The position numbers were made by a program, and so were the translations under genes. Under the pieces are notes generated by a model, which saw only the letters and a program-made list of their open reading frames with translations, was not told where the DNA came from and ran no database searches. Positions 33,812 to 41,753 of a stretch of 64,000 nucleotides of DNA are shown here, piece by piece. This DNA is from a virus. The stretch is taken from the IMG/VR virus record IMGVR_UViG_3300025120_009955, positions 1 to 64,000 of that record, one strand, 5' to 3'. Numbering within the stretch: position 1 is the stretch's first letter; each line of letters starts with the position of its first letter.

Positions 33812-33840
33812 TTGACTCTATTAATAAAATCCCATATAAT
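33812..33840 (+). promoter_or_regulatory. Sigma70-type promoter of xoxF
   Basis: TTGACT, 17-base spacer, TATAAT. Predicted start near 33847, leaving a leader of about 140 bases. The bases around -10 (CATATAATTAA) are identical to those of pqqA at 41752. Confidence 0.85.
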
Positions 33841-33846
33841 TAATAT

Positions 33847-33988
33847 TACAATTTTGTAACACTCTTGTTACATCTTGTATAAATAAAAGTGTAGCAGTTC
33901 TAACTGTTATATTTAGAGTGGACGCGGTTTCCAATATTCATGAAACAACCGGCACGTTTAATCAACTTTTCTCTAAAGGAAAAAATCA
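33847..33988 (+). promoter_or_regulatory. Structured xoxF leader, candidate cis-regulatory RNA
   Basis: In order: hairpin TGTAACA/TGTTACA (33855-33872); CAGTT/AACTG hairpin near 33895-33906; TGGA/TCCA hairpin (33919-33933) whose loop CGGTT (33925-33929) can pair with AACCG (33947-33951) as a pseudoknot; then AAAGGA ribosome-binding site. The first hairpin and the TGGAC...CCAAT...CCGRCA order also occur in the pqqA leader. Confidence 0.55.
33878..33885 (+). promoter_or_regulatory. T4-type late promoter inside the xoxF leader
   Basis: An exact TATAAATA box. It would start a late transcript that lacks the first hairpin, giving xoxF both early/middle and late expression. Confidence 0.55.
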
Positions 33989-35863
33989 ATGCAATTAAAT
34001 AAAATTAAACTAGCTCTTGGTTTTATCACTGTAGCGACCCTAGCTTCATCAGGTGCGTTTGCGGCGGCAGATCAAGAGAAAGCAATGGCAAATGCTAACA
34101 ACTGGGCACACCCTAGAGGTCAGCACGATAACCAGGCTTATTCTAAGTTGACTCAAATCAACAAAGGTAATATTAAAAATCTTAAAGCGGCTTGGACATT
34201 AAGTACAGGCGTAAATAGAGGACACGAAGGTGCCCCTCTAGTTATTGGTAATATGCTATATGTACATACAGCATTTCCAAATAACGTATATGCTTTAGAT
34301 TTAAACAACAACCAAAAAGTTGTATGGTCTTACTTCCCTAAACAAGATCCTAGCGTTCAAGCAGTTCTATGTTGCGATAACGTTAACCGTGGTCTTGGTT
34401 TTGGTAACGGTAAAATCTTCTTACAACAAAACGATGGTATGTTAGTAGCATTAGATGCAAAAACAGGTGCTAAAGTTTGGGACGTAAGTAATACAGATCC
34501 TAAAGTTGGTGCTACAAATACTAACGCTCCTCACGTAATTAAAGACAAAGTTCTTACTGGTTGTTCTGGTGCAGAATTTGGTGTTCGTTGCTTTATAGCG
34601 GCATATAACATTGAAGACGGTTCTTTAGCTTGGAAAGCTATGAGTACAGGTCCTGACGAAGAAGTATTAATTGGTAAAGATTTCAACAAAGAAAATCCAC
34701 TTTATTCAGCTCTATCAGTTTACGAAGATGTAAACGGTGGTAACGTTGAAGGCGGTTCTTTCAAAAGAATTCCAACTGATCAACTTGAAGCTCCAGTAGC
34801 AGACCTAGGTCTTAAGACTTGGTTGAAACCACAAGCTGTTAAAGATGGTTGGCAACACGGTGGTGGTTCTGTATGGGGTTGGTGGCCATATGATGCTAAG
34901 ACTAACTTAGTATACTACGGTACAGGTAATCCTTCAGTATGGAATCCAGATGTACGTCCAGGTGACAACAAATGGTCTATGACAGTGTTCGCACGTGATC
35001 TAGATACAGGTATGGCACGTTGGGGTATGCAAATGACACCACACGATGAATGGGATTATGACGGTATTAACGAAGTTATCCTATTTGACAAAGGTGGAAA
35101 AACATACGCTTGGCACCATGACAGAAACGGTTTTGCATACACTTGGGTAGCTAGTAACGGTACTTTAGTTTCAGCTGAAAAAGTGCATCCATTCGTTAAC
35201 TGGTCAACTGGTATTGATCTTAAAACTGGTGTGCCACAAAAAGAAGCGGCACATTCAACACACCAAGATTACAACACTAAAGGCACTTGTCCTGCGGCAC
35301 TTGGTACTAAAGACCAACAGCCTGCGGCATATTCACCTAAGACAGGTTTAATATACTCACCACTTAACCACGTATGTATGACATACGAACCAGTTGAGTC
35401 TAAGTATGTTGCTGGTCAACCTTGGGTTGGTGCTACTTTAACTATGTTTGCTGGTCCTGATGGCGTAATGGGTGGCTTTGCCGCTTATGATCCAATGACT
35501 AACAAAAAAGTATGGTACAACAAAGAGAAATTCTCAGCTTGGGGCGGTGCATTAACAACAGCTTCAGACTTAGTTTTCTATGGTACTTTAGATCGTTGGT
35601 TTAAAGCGTTAGATGCAAAATCAGGTAAAGAACTTTGGAAATTCCAAGTTGGTTCTGGCGTGATTGGTAATGCGTTTACGTACTCACACAAAGGCAAACA
35701 GCACGTTGGCGTACTATCAGGTATTGGTGGTTGGGCTGGTGTTGCTATGAACCTTGGTCTAACAAATGACACAGATGCACTTGGTGCGGCTGGTGGTTAT
35801 AAAGAGTTAACAAAGTATAATGCGGCTCCAGGTGGCGGTGCATTAACAGTGTTCTCACTATAA
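33989..35863 (+). CDS. xoxF: Lanthanide-type methanol dehydrogenase XoxF
   Basis: A 624-residue periplasmic PQQ-dependent alcohol dehydrogenase that oxidises methanol to formaldehyde (and on to formate in many XoxF). Signal peptide residues 1-26. The vicinal disulfide C128-C129 that packs on PQQ is present. Metal ligands E196 (GCSGAEFG), N314 (GTGNPSVWNPD) and catalytic D356 in PHDEWDYDG are present. D358, two residues on, is the extra Asp that marks lanthanide-using XoxF; calcium-type MxaF has Ala. It is full-length for the family (about 600). No xoxG cytochrome or xoxJ is in the window, so the electron acceptor must come from the host. Its codon choice (many GGT, GCT, AAC) looks richer in high-expression codons than in neighbours. 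Confidence 0.97.
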   Translation: MQLNKIKLALGFITVATLASSGAFAAADQEKAMANANNWAHPRGQHDNQAYSKLTQINKGNIKNLKAAWTLSTGVNRGHEGAPLVIGNMLYVHTAFPNNVYALDLNNNQKVVWSYFPKQDPSVQAVLCCDNVNRGLGFGNGKIFLQQNDGMLVALDAKTGAKVWDVSNTDPKVGATNTNAPHVIKDKVLTGCSGAEFGVRCFIAAYNIEDGSLAWKAMSTGPDEEVLIGKDFNKENPLYSALSVYEDVNGGNVEGGSFKRIPTDQLEAPVADLGLKTWLKPQAVKDGWQHGGGSVWGWWPYDAKTNLVYYGTGNPSVWNPDVRPGDNKWSMTVFARDLDTGMARWGMQMTPHDEWDYDGINEVILFDKGGKTYAWHHDRNGFAYTWVASNGTLVSAEKVHPFVNWSTGIDLKTGVPQKEAAHSTHQDYNTKGTCPAALGTKDQQPAAYSPKTGLIYSPLNHVCMTYEPVESKYVAGQPWVGATLTMFAGPDGVMGGFAAYDPMTNKKVWYNKEKFSAWGGALTTASDLVFYGTLDRWFKALDAKSGKELWKFQVGSGVIGNAFTYSHKGKQHVGVLSGIGGWAGVAMNLGLTNDTDALGAAGGYKELTKYNAAPGGGALTVFSL

Positions 35864-35890
35864 TCTAGTTAGTTAGATTGTATTACTTTA

Positions 35891-35917
35891 AAAAGGCTCT
35901 TTCGGGGGCCTTTTTTT
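35891..35917 (+). terminator. Rho-independent terminator after xoxF
   Basis: AAAAGGCTCT, TTCG loop, GGGGCCTTTT: a 10-bp stem with two G-T pairs, then T tract. Confidence 0.9.
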
Positions 35918-35935
35918 ATCAATTAAACTATAAAC

Positions 35936-35943
35936 AATAAATA
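35936..35943 (+). promoter_or_regulatory. Late promoter box variant of fdsA
   Basis: AATAAATA, with five bases to the ATG at 35949, giving a leaderless start. The earlier in-frame ATG at 35943 overlaps the box itself. Confidence 0.5.
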
Positions 35944-35948
35944 TGACT

Positions 35949-38783
35949 ATGAGCTTAACTAAACCAGTTGATTACGGCACACCATTAAAAACCACAAAAC
36001 CCACTATTACCCTCGAAATTGACGGTGTTGAAACTACTGTGCCTGAAGGTACAAGTATTATGGCGGCCGCAAAAATTAACGATACTAGTATTCCAAAACT
36101 CTGCGCCACGGATAGTCTAGAACCATTTGGTAGCTGTAGACTTTGTTTGGTTGAAATAGAAGGTAGAAAGGGTTATCCTGCAAGCTGTACCACACCTGTA
36201 AGCGAGAATATGAAGGTACGCACCCAAACACCAAAACTAGAAGAACTAAGACGTGGAGTAATGGAATTATATATTTCCGATCACCCATTAGACTGCCTAA
36301 CCTGTGCAACGAATGGTGACTGTGAATTACAAGATATGGCAGGTGCTGTTGGCCTAAGAGATGTTCGTTACGGCTTCGATGGTGAAAATCATTTAGCCCA
36401 AGAGAAAGATAAAACAAATCCGTACTTTACATTTGACCCTAGCAAGTGTATTGTGTGTTCACGATGCGTTAGAGCGTGTGAAGAAGTACAAGGTACATTT
36501 GCCTTGACTATAGAAGGTAGAGGATTTGATTCAAAGGTATCAGCAGGTAATAAAGACTTTATGGATTCAGAATGTGTTAGCTGTGGAGCCTGTGTTCAGG
36601 CCTGTCCAACAGCAACACTGATAGAAAAAACAGTAGAAGAACACGGAGTACCTGATCGTAGTGAAACAACAACCTGTGCTTATTGTGGTGTTGGGTGTAG
36701 TTTCAACGCTGAAATGAAAGGTGATCAATTGATACGTATGGTGCCAAACAAAGACGGTGGTGCTAATCACGGACACAGTTGTGTCAAAGGACGTTTTGCC
36801 TGGGGATATGCTACACACAAAGATAGAATAACAACTCCAATGATACGTAAGTCTATCAACGATCCATGGAAAGAAGTAACCATGGAAGAAGCTATTGATT
36901 ATGCCGCTACAGAAATAAAAAGATTACAGAAAGAACACGGCCGTAATTCAGTAGGTGGTATAACATCAAGTCGTTGTACCAATGAAGAAACATATGTTGT
37001 ACAAAAATTAGTACGTGCGGCACTTGGAAATAATAATGTAGACACCTGTGCTAGAGTTTGCCATTCACCAACAGGATATGGATTAAAAAGCACCTTAGGT
37101 GAAAGCTCTGGAACACAAGACTTTGACAGTATCAGAGAAACAGATGTAGCAGTTATAATAGGTGCTAATCCTACAGACGGACATCCAGTGTTTGCTAGTC
37201 ATATGAAACGTAGACTACGTGATGGAATGAAATTAATAGTAATTGATCCACGTGAGATTGACATATTACATACCATACACGGCAATGGTGGGTTACACCT
37301 ACAGCTTAAACCAGGCACTAATGTAGCAATGATAACCAGCATAGCACACGTCATAGTAACAGAAGGGCTTTGTCAAGAACAATACATAAACGATCGTTGT
37401 GAATTAGACAGCTACGAAATGTGGAAAGAATTTGTTAGTAAAAAAGAAAACAGTCCAGAAGTATTAGGACTAGAAACAGGAGTTGATCCTGAATTAATAC
37501 GTGAAGCCGCGAGAATATATGCTGAACCTGGTAATTCAGCATTTTACTATGGACTAGGAGTAACAGAACATAGCCAAGGAACAACAATGGTTATGGGAAT
37601 AGCTAACTTGGCAATGGCTACTGGTAACCTAGGTAAAAATGGAGCAGGAGTAAATCCATTACGTGGACAGAACAATGTCCAAGGTGCTTGTGATATGGGT
37701 AGTTTCCCACACGAGTTTCCAGGTTATAGGCACGTCAGCGAACAATCAACTAGAGATCTTTTTGGTAACCATTGGGGAGTTGAATTAGATCACGAGCCAG
37801 GCCTACGTATTCCTAATATGTTAGACTTTGCTATAGGTGGAAAGTTTAAAGGAATCTATATCGAAGGTGAAGACATAGCACAAAGTGATCCAAATACTAA
37901 ACACGTGACACGGGCCTTAGAAGAAATGGAATGTGTCATAGTACAGGATTTATTCTTAAATGAAACAGCTATGTATGCACACGTATTTTTACCTGGATCA
38001 AGTTTCTTAGAGAAGTCAGGTACCTTTACTAATGCCGAAAGAAGAATAAGTCCAGTAAGAAGAGTAATGGCTCCTAAGAATGGATATGAAGATTGGGAAA
38101 TAACACAGATGCTATCTAATGCACTTGGTTACAAAATGAACTATGCAAGTGCTTCAGAAATACTTGATGAAATAGCAGAACTAACTCCAACCTTTAAAGG
38201 AGTAAGTTGGGCTAAATTAAGAGAACTAGGCAGTATACAATGGCCTTGCAATGATGAGCATCCTACAGGCACTCCTATTATGCACGTCAATGAGTTTGTG
38301 CGAGGTAAAGGAAAATTTTGGATTACAGAATACATTCCAACTGATGAGAAAGTTAATCAACGCTTTCCGTTAATACTAACAACTGGGCGTATACTAAGTC
38401 ATTACAATGTAGGTGCTCAGACTAGAAGAACTAAAAACTCAGAATGGCATCAAGAAGATCTATTAGAAATACATCCAACAGATGCAGAAGCACGTGGAAT
38501 CAATGATGGTGATCCAGTTAACATTAAGAGTCGTGCAGGGCATACATCTTTAACCTGTCGTGTTACGGAACGTGTACAGCCAGGCGTAGTATATACAACA
38601 TTCCATCATCCGTGGAGTGGAGCAAATGTTATCACAACTGATAACTCAGACTGGGCTACTAACTGTCCAGAGTTTAAAGTAACAGCAGTAGAAATTAGTC
38701 TAGCAGTAGAAAACAGTGAGTGGCAGAAACAGTATGAAAAATTCAGTGACACACAAAAAACTTTAGCAGAAGTACGTGACTAA
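35949..38783 (+). CDS. fdsA: NAD-type formate dehydrogenase alpha (catalytic) subunit
   Basis: A 944-residue molybdopterin enzyme oxidising formate to CO2. In order: an N-terminal 2Fe-2S domain (KLCATDSLEPFGSCRLC...ASC), a His-Cys 4Fe-4S site (HPLDCLTCATNGDC), two ferredoxin-type 4Fe-4S sites (CIVCSRCVRAC, CVSCGACVQAC), a NapA-type 4Fe-4S site (CAYCGVGC), then the MopB domains with catalytic Cys in CARVCHSPTGYG (Cys, not selenocysteine), and the C-terminal cofactor domain. The layout is that of FdsA. The flavin/NAD subunits fdsB and fdsG and the chaperones are absent here, so it would have to join host subunits. Codon use matches phage neighbours. It starts at 35949 because of the late box. 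Confidence 0.95.
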   Translation: MSLTKPVDYGTPLKTTKPTITLEIDGVETTVPEGTSIMAAAKINDTSIPKLCATDSLEPFGSCRLCLVEIEGRKGYPASCTTPVSENMKVRTQTPKLEELRRGVMELYISDHPLDCLTCATNGDCELQDMAGAVGLRDVRYGFDGENHLAQEKDKTNPYFTFDPSKCIVCSRCVRACEEVQGTFALTIEGRGFDSKVSAGNKDFMDSECVSCGACVQACPTATLIEKTVEEHGVPDRSETTTCAYCGVGCSFNAEMKGDQLIRMVPNKDGGANHGHSCVKGRFAWGYATHKDRITTPMIRKSINDPWKEVTMEEAIDYAATEIKRLQKEHGRNSVGGITSSRCTNEETYVVQKLVRAALGNNNVDTCARVCHSPTGYGLKSTLGESSGTQDFDSIRETDVAVIIGANPTDGHPVFASHMKRRLRDGMKLIVIDPREIDILHTIHGNGGLHLQLKPGTNVAMITSIAHVIVTEGLCQEQYINDRCELDSYEMWKEFVSKKENSPEVLGLETGVDPELIREAARIYAEPGNSAFYYGLGVTEHSQGTTMVMGIANLAMATGNLGKNGAGVNPLRGQNNVQGACDMGSFPHEFPGYRHVSEQSTRDLFGNHWGVELDHEPGLRIPNMLDFAIGGKFKGIYIEGEDIAQSDPNTKHVTRALEEMECVIVQDLFLNETAMYAHVFLPGSSFLEKSGTFTNAERRISPVRRVMAPKNGYEDWEITQMLSNALGYKMNYASASEILDEIAELTPTFKGVSWAKLRELGSIQWPCNDEHPTGTPIMHVNEFVRGKGKFWITEYIPTDEKVNQRFPLILTTGRILSHYNVGAQTRRTKNSEWHQEDLLEIHPTDAEARGINDGDPVNIKSRAGHTSLTCRVTERVQPGVVYTTFHHPWSGANVITTDNSDWATNCPEFKVTAVEISLAVENSEWQKQYEKFSDTQKTLAEVRD

Positions 38784-38873
38784 AGATTACAGTTAGATTA
38801 CAAAAATGCAATTAGTGCTTGCTTTTTCTTATAATCCTAGTAAAATATAGTTTTAAATAATTAAATACAATTG

Positions 38874-39146
38874 ATGGAAACATTCAAATACTATTTCAAC
38901 AAAACTATTATCACACTTTGCATTCTCTTCTTTTTCGTATTATGGTATCAAATACTTTCTAAAATCTTGTGTAGTGTGTTTTGTGAAGTTGAGACTGCAG
39001 AAGTTGTTATAGCATATGAGGATATGACTCCTGAACAACGTCGAGCAGAATTTGAAAAACTAAAAGCACAAAGGACAGCAGAAAATGAAGAAAATAGTAG
39101 TACTCCTGACACTACTGACAGTGTCAACATTAGCTCTAGCAGATAA
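38874..39146 (+). CDS. Small inner-membrane protein with charged tail
   Basis: A 90-residue protein. One transmembrane helix (TIITLCILFFFVLWYQILSKIL) is followed by an acidic/basic helix (MTPEQRRAEFEKLKAQRTAENEE). The ATG at 38874 is preferred over TTG at 38871. Its last 62 bases overlap the signal-peptide region of the next gene in another frame. Function unknown; the layout is like small phage membrane anchors. Confidence 0.55.
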   Translation: METFKYYFNKTIITLCILFFFVLWYQILSKILCSVFCEVETAEVVIAYEDMTPEQRRAEFEKLKAQRTAENEENSSTPDTTDSVNISSSR

Positions 39147-39651
39147 GAAAGGATATTTTTACGGAGTTAAATTTGACCATAAAAATAGCATAGGCGGTAC
39201 TGATGCTAACACCTTTGGTGTAGAGTTTGGCAAACACGTATATGATTGGTTAGATGTAAAAGTAGCAACTAACTACACCGACAAAGAAGGTAGAAGCAAA
39301 GGCAATAGCTACCGTCTTGAAGCAGGCCCAAAATTCAAACATAAACTAAATCAAGATTGGTCAACTAGTTTGTTCCTAGCAACAGGACAAAAGTTTGTCA
39401 AAGATGATGACTATGGATATTGGGTAGTAACACCAGGAGTCAAATATAAAATTAATCAAGACTGGAGTGTAGGCACTAGTGTTAGATTCCGTAACAGTTA
39501 CGATACTAGTCACAATCAAAGTGATAGGACTTACGCTGTTAAACTAGGATATAAAATTACACCAGATGTCTCAGTAAGTACTCGCTATAGAATGAAACGA
39601 GGTGACAGTGAATATAACGCTATTGGCGTTGGTTTCAAGTTCGAATTTTAA
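39085..39651 (+). CDS. Outer-membrane beta-barrel protein
   Basis: A 188-residue protein. The signal peptide MKKIVVLLTLLTVSTLALA is followed by alternating amphipathic strands (YFYGVKFDHKN, LDVKVATNYTDKEG, YRLEAGPKFKH, VGTSVRFRNSYD, VSVSTRYRMKR) ending in VGFKFEF with terminal Phe, the BamA-recognition feature. It looks like an 8-10-stranded porin-like barrel. It lies between the formate dehydrogenase and the glutamine riboswitch. It may alter host permeability or receptor display. Confidence 0.75.
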   Translation: MKKIVVLLTLLTVSTLALADKKGYFYGVKFDHKNSIGGTDANTFGVEFGKHVYDWLDVKVATNYTDKEGRSKGNSYRLEAGPKFKHKLNQDWSTSLFLATGQKFVKDDDYGYWVVTPGVKYKINQDWSVGTSVRFRNSYDTSHNQSDRTYAVKLGYKITPDVSVSTRYRMKRGDSEYNAIGVGFKFEF

Positions 39652-39697
39652 TAATATTGTATAATGGTAGTCATTGAGTACTAAATATTAATGTACT

Positions 39698-39743
39698 CGT
39701 TCATCCCATCAGGGACGGAAGTAGGCATAAGCTGAAGGAACGC
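39698..39743 (+). promoter_or_regulatory. Glutamine riboswitch (glnA / downstream-peptide class)
   Basis: CGTTC (39698-39702) pairs with GAACG (39738-39742) as P1. Between them are CATCCCATCAGGGACGGAAG (shown in part), then TAGG, and GAAGGAACGC closes. These are the conserved blocks of the glutamine aptamer. It lies just before a 63-residue gene, as in the downstream-peptide class of cyanobacteria and marine phages. Confidence 0.85.
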
Positions 39744-39759
39744 TTCTTTTTAAAAGGAG
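39743..39759 (+). promoter_or_regulatory. Shine-Dalgarno-sequestering hairpin (expression platform)
   Basis: CTTCTT (39743-39748) pairs with AAGGAG (39754-39759) around loop TTTAA, hiding the ribosome-binding site of the next gene. It abuts P1, so glutamine binding could switch translation. Confidence 0.6.
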
Positions 39760-39765
39760 ATAGCT

Positions 39766-39957
39766 ATGTATACTGAAGAATATACATCCACCATATTAGA
39801 AATTGCAACACTATTAGATCTCGAAGTTAAAGAAGTAACTAACTTCCTTGAGCTAATGCTAGATGGTTACGGTTTTACTGATGCTCTTCACGGAACGCAT
39901 TTAACCAGAGATGACTGTGAACTAGTGTTAGCAGAACTTAAGAAAAGAAAAAAATAA
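39766..39957 (+). CDS. Riboswitch-controlled small protein
   Basis: A 63-residue acidic helical protein (MYTEEYTSTILEIATLLDLE, ending ELKKRKK), with no membrane segment. It lies right after a glutamine aptamer. In cyanobacteria downstream-peptide aptamers control small inhibitors of glutamine synthetase (IF17-like), so a role in host nitrogen control is an attractive guess. The sequence does not match those basic inhibitors by eye, so this remains inference. Confidence 0.65.
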   Translation: MYTEEYTSTILEIATLLDLEVKEVTNFLELMLDGYGFTDALHGTHLTRDDCELVLAELKKRKK

Positions 39958-39958
39958 T

Positions 39959-40318
39959 ATGATAGACATCTTATTCTTGTTAATGGTCAAACACTGTATC
40001 TGTGATTTAGGATTACAGAGTCAACTGCTATGGGGCAAGACCATTAACAAGCAATATTACTTTGGCTGTCATAGTCATTATTTACATCACGCTGTTGGTA
40101 CGTTCCTAGTTATACTGTTATTTTTTAATCCTTTATTGGCATTAAAAATAGCTGTCATTGACTACATAGCACATTGGCATATTGATTATACAAAACATCG
40201 GGTGCAACTCTATTGGAATCTTGGACGAAAGGACAAGGCGTTTTGGTGGGTAACAGTAGTCGATCAATTATTACATTTCTTAACATACTATATCTTTGTT
40301 GTTTACCTAGTTAATTAA
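39959..40318 (+). CDS. DUF3307-like membrane protein
   Basis: A 119-residue membrane protein with three hydrophobic segments and conserved His/Asp: KHCICDLGLQ, HSHYLHHAVGTF, DYIAHWHIDYTKHR and VVDQLLHFLTYY. The D/H positions fit the DUF3307 family as I recall it. Function unknown. It starts one base after the riboswitch-controlled gene and may share its control. Confidence 0.65.
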   Translation: MIDILFLLMVKHCICDLGLQSQLLWGKTINKQYYFGCHSHYLHHAVGTFLVILLFFNPLLALKIAVIDYIAHWHIDYTKHRVQLYWNLGRKDKAFWWVTVVDQLLHFLTYYIFVVYLVN

Positions 40319-40352
40319 TATTAACGTAGCACATAAGTTATCTACGCATATT

Positions 40353-40360
40353 TTTAAATA
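40353..40360 (+). promoter_or_regulatory. Degenerate late promoter box
   Basis: TTTAAATA followed by C, five bases before the ATG at 40366, in the leaderless geometry. Confidence 0.4.
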
Positions 40361-40365
40361 CTAAT

Positions 40366-40731
40366 ATGAAAGTAAACGAATTTTTTAAACACAATTTTGT
40401 TCTGATTCCAGTTATAGCATCAGTCATTTTTGGTACTGTAACAGGTATCAAGTATGTTATTGATCTTACAAACACTATTGATGCCAACAACCAACGTGTT
40501 GAAAAACTATTAGGTGACCTAGAAGGCATCGACGACAAATATCGAGACAAGATTGACACTCTTAAAGACGATTTGAATGAAGCTGAAAACTTGAACTCAC
40601 AAGAAATAGCTGAACTAAAAGCAGAAGTTGCTAAACTAGATTCAGCATTACGTATGGGTGAAGATCTTTATCGAGTGTTAGCAGATCAGGTTAGAGAACA
40701 ATCATATGATATTAAAGACCTTAATCGCTAG
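40366..40731 (+). CDS. Membrane-anchored coiled-coil protein (inner-spanin-like)
   Basis: A 121-residue protein. An N-terminal transmembrane helix (FVLIPVIASVIFGTVTGIKYVI) is followed by a long coiled coil (DKYRDKIDTLKDDLNEAENL and on to the end). This is the layout of an inner-membrane spanin. A secreted protein starts inside its 3' end (26-base overlap), as in embedded or overlapping spanin pairs. The partner lacks a lipobox, so the assignment is tentative. Confidence 0.5.
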   Translation: MKVNEFFKHNFVLIPVIASVIFGTVTGIKYVIDLTNTIDANNQRVEKLLGDLEGIDDKYRDKIDTLKDDLNEAENLNSQEIAELKAEVAKLDSALRMGEDLYRVLADQVREQSYDIKDLNR

Positions 40732-41407
40732 TATAATCCTACTTACTATAAGTCAATCAGTACTTGCTCGTAACGACTACCTAAACGGACAATCCTGGCA
40801 ACAGTGTAATAAAGGAACTATTTCAACCTACGGTAGTTACAATCAACAAGACAACACTAACTACAATGGGCAAAATTATCCTGGTAGGTTGAGTGATAAC
40901 TCCAGTAACTTTGGTGGCAGTCAAGGGGACAGTCAACAAATTGGCATAAACTTTACCTGGTTTTTAGGTAGTAACTGTACAGACGAAGTACAAGACTTTA
41001 TGTTTGACTCAATGAAGATCAACAGACAACTTGAACTAGCTAAAATGTGTCAACGCTACAAGCATAAAGAACTACCAGATAACTTTGCTGAACTTAGATC
41101 AGTGTGTGCAGGCTTTCCAGATGATATTGAGAATGAGCATAGACCACCAGAAGGTAGTGGTAGTTACTATGATGAACTCTTGCAAGAAATTAAAGACGGC
41201 AAACATCCTGACAAGAATCCTAAAAAATATCATTCAGACGATGTTAAGGTACCTTTCCAAGATAGTTTAAAACTAAAGTATGATGGTAAGGATACTAAAA
41301 CACATAAATTAAAAGTTCCTAAGGGAATGGATAAACCTCGTCTGACAGACGAGTATGGTCTTCCATTGCCCTACACAATACCTGAACCTAAAGTAGTGTT
41401 CGAATAA
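40706..41407 (+). CDS. Secreted protein of unknown function
   Basis: A 233-residue protein. Signal peptide MILKTLIASIILLTISQSVLA, then a Asn/Gln/Gly-rich segment, four or more Cys (QQCNKG, SNCTDE, KMCQRY, SVCAGF) likely to form disulfides, and a Lys/Pro-rich tail. The first part (QQIGINFTWFLGSNCTDE) resembles the end of a small barrel. It overlaps the coiled-coil gene, so it may be its partner. Family unknown. Confidence 0.5.
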   Translation: MILKTLIASIILLTISQSVLARNDYLNGQSWQQCNKGTISTYGSYNQQDNTNYNGQNYPGRLSDNSSNFGGSQGDSQQIGINFTWFLGSNCTDEVQDFMFDSMKINRQLELAKMCQRYKHKELPDNFAELRSVCAGFPDDIENEHRPPEGSGSYYDELLQEIKDGKHPDKNPKKYHSDDVKVPFQDSLKLKYDGKDTKTHKLKVPKGMDKPRLTDEYGLPLPYTIPEPKVVFE

Positions 41408-41466
41408 GTTCTAGTAAAATCTCATTTTTGATAGTATAATATAATTAATTTATATAGGAGTTATCT

Positions 41467-41712
41467 ATGAAAGTATTACGATTTACAGCAGTCTGGTGTG
41501 AACCGTGCAAGATGTTAGCAAAGAATTTAGACAATGTTACAACACAAGTGCCTATCCAGGTACTCGATATTGACAAAGAAGAAGATTTAGCTAGACACTT
41601 TAATGTGCGTTCAGTACCAACATTAGTTATGATTAATGAGGACAAGAAAGAAGTAAAACGTGTAGTTGGAGTGCAATCAGTAAAACAACTTAACCAGTTT
41701 ATCAATGAATAG
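41467..41712 (+). CDS. Thioredoxin-like protein
   Basis: An 81-residue short thioredoxin. The redox motif is W10-C11-E-P-C14, and the cis-Pro lies in RSVPTLVM. Compared with full thioredoxins (about 105 residues) it lacks the first strand and helix, as do other phage forms. It may reduce ribonucleotide reductase or other phage enzymes. TAGGAGTTATCT is the ribosome-binding site. Confidence 0.88.
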   Translation: MKVLRFTAVWCEPCKMLAKNLDNVTTQVPIQVLDIDKEEDLARHFNVRSVPTLVMINEDKKEVKRVVGVQSVKQLNQFINE

Positions 41713-41753
41713 AAACTAATGGTTTTCAGTATGCTTTTTATATAAAAGTATCA

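Noticed and set aside
33989-35863. Calcium-type MxaF methanol dehydrogenase
   Set aside because: The D-Y-D pair at 356-358 is the lanthanide-type signature; MxaF has Ala at the second position, and no mxaI follows.
37036-37075. Selenocysteine formate dehydrogenase
   Set aside because: The catalytic position in CARVCHSPT is a plain Cys codon, with no in-frame TGA.
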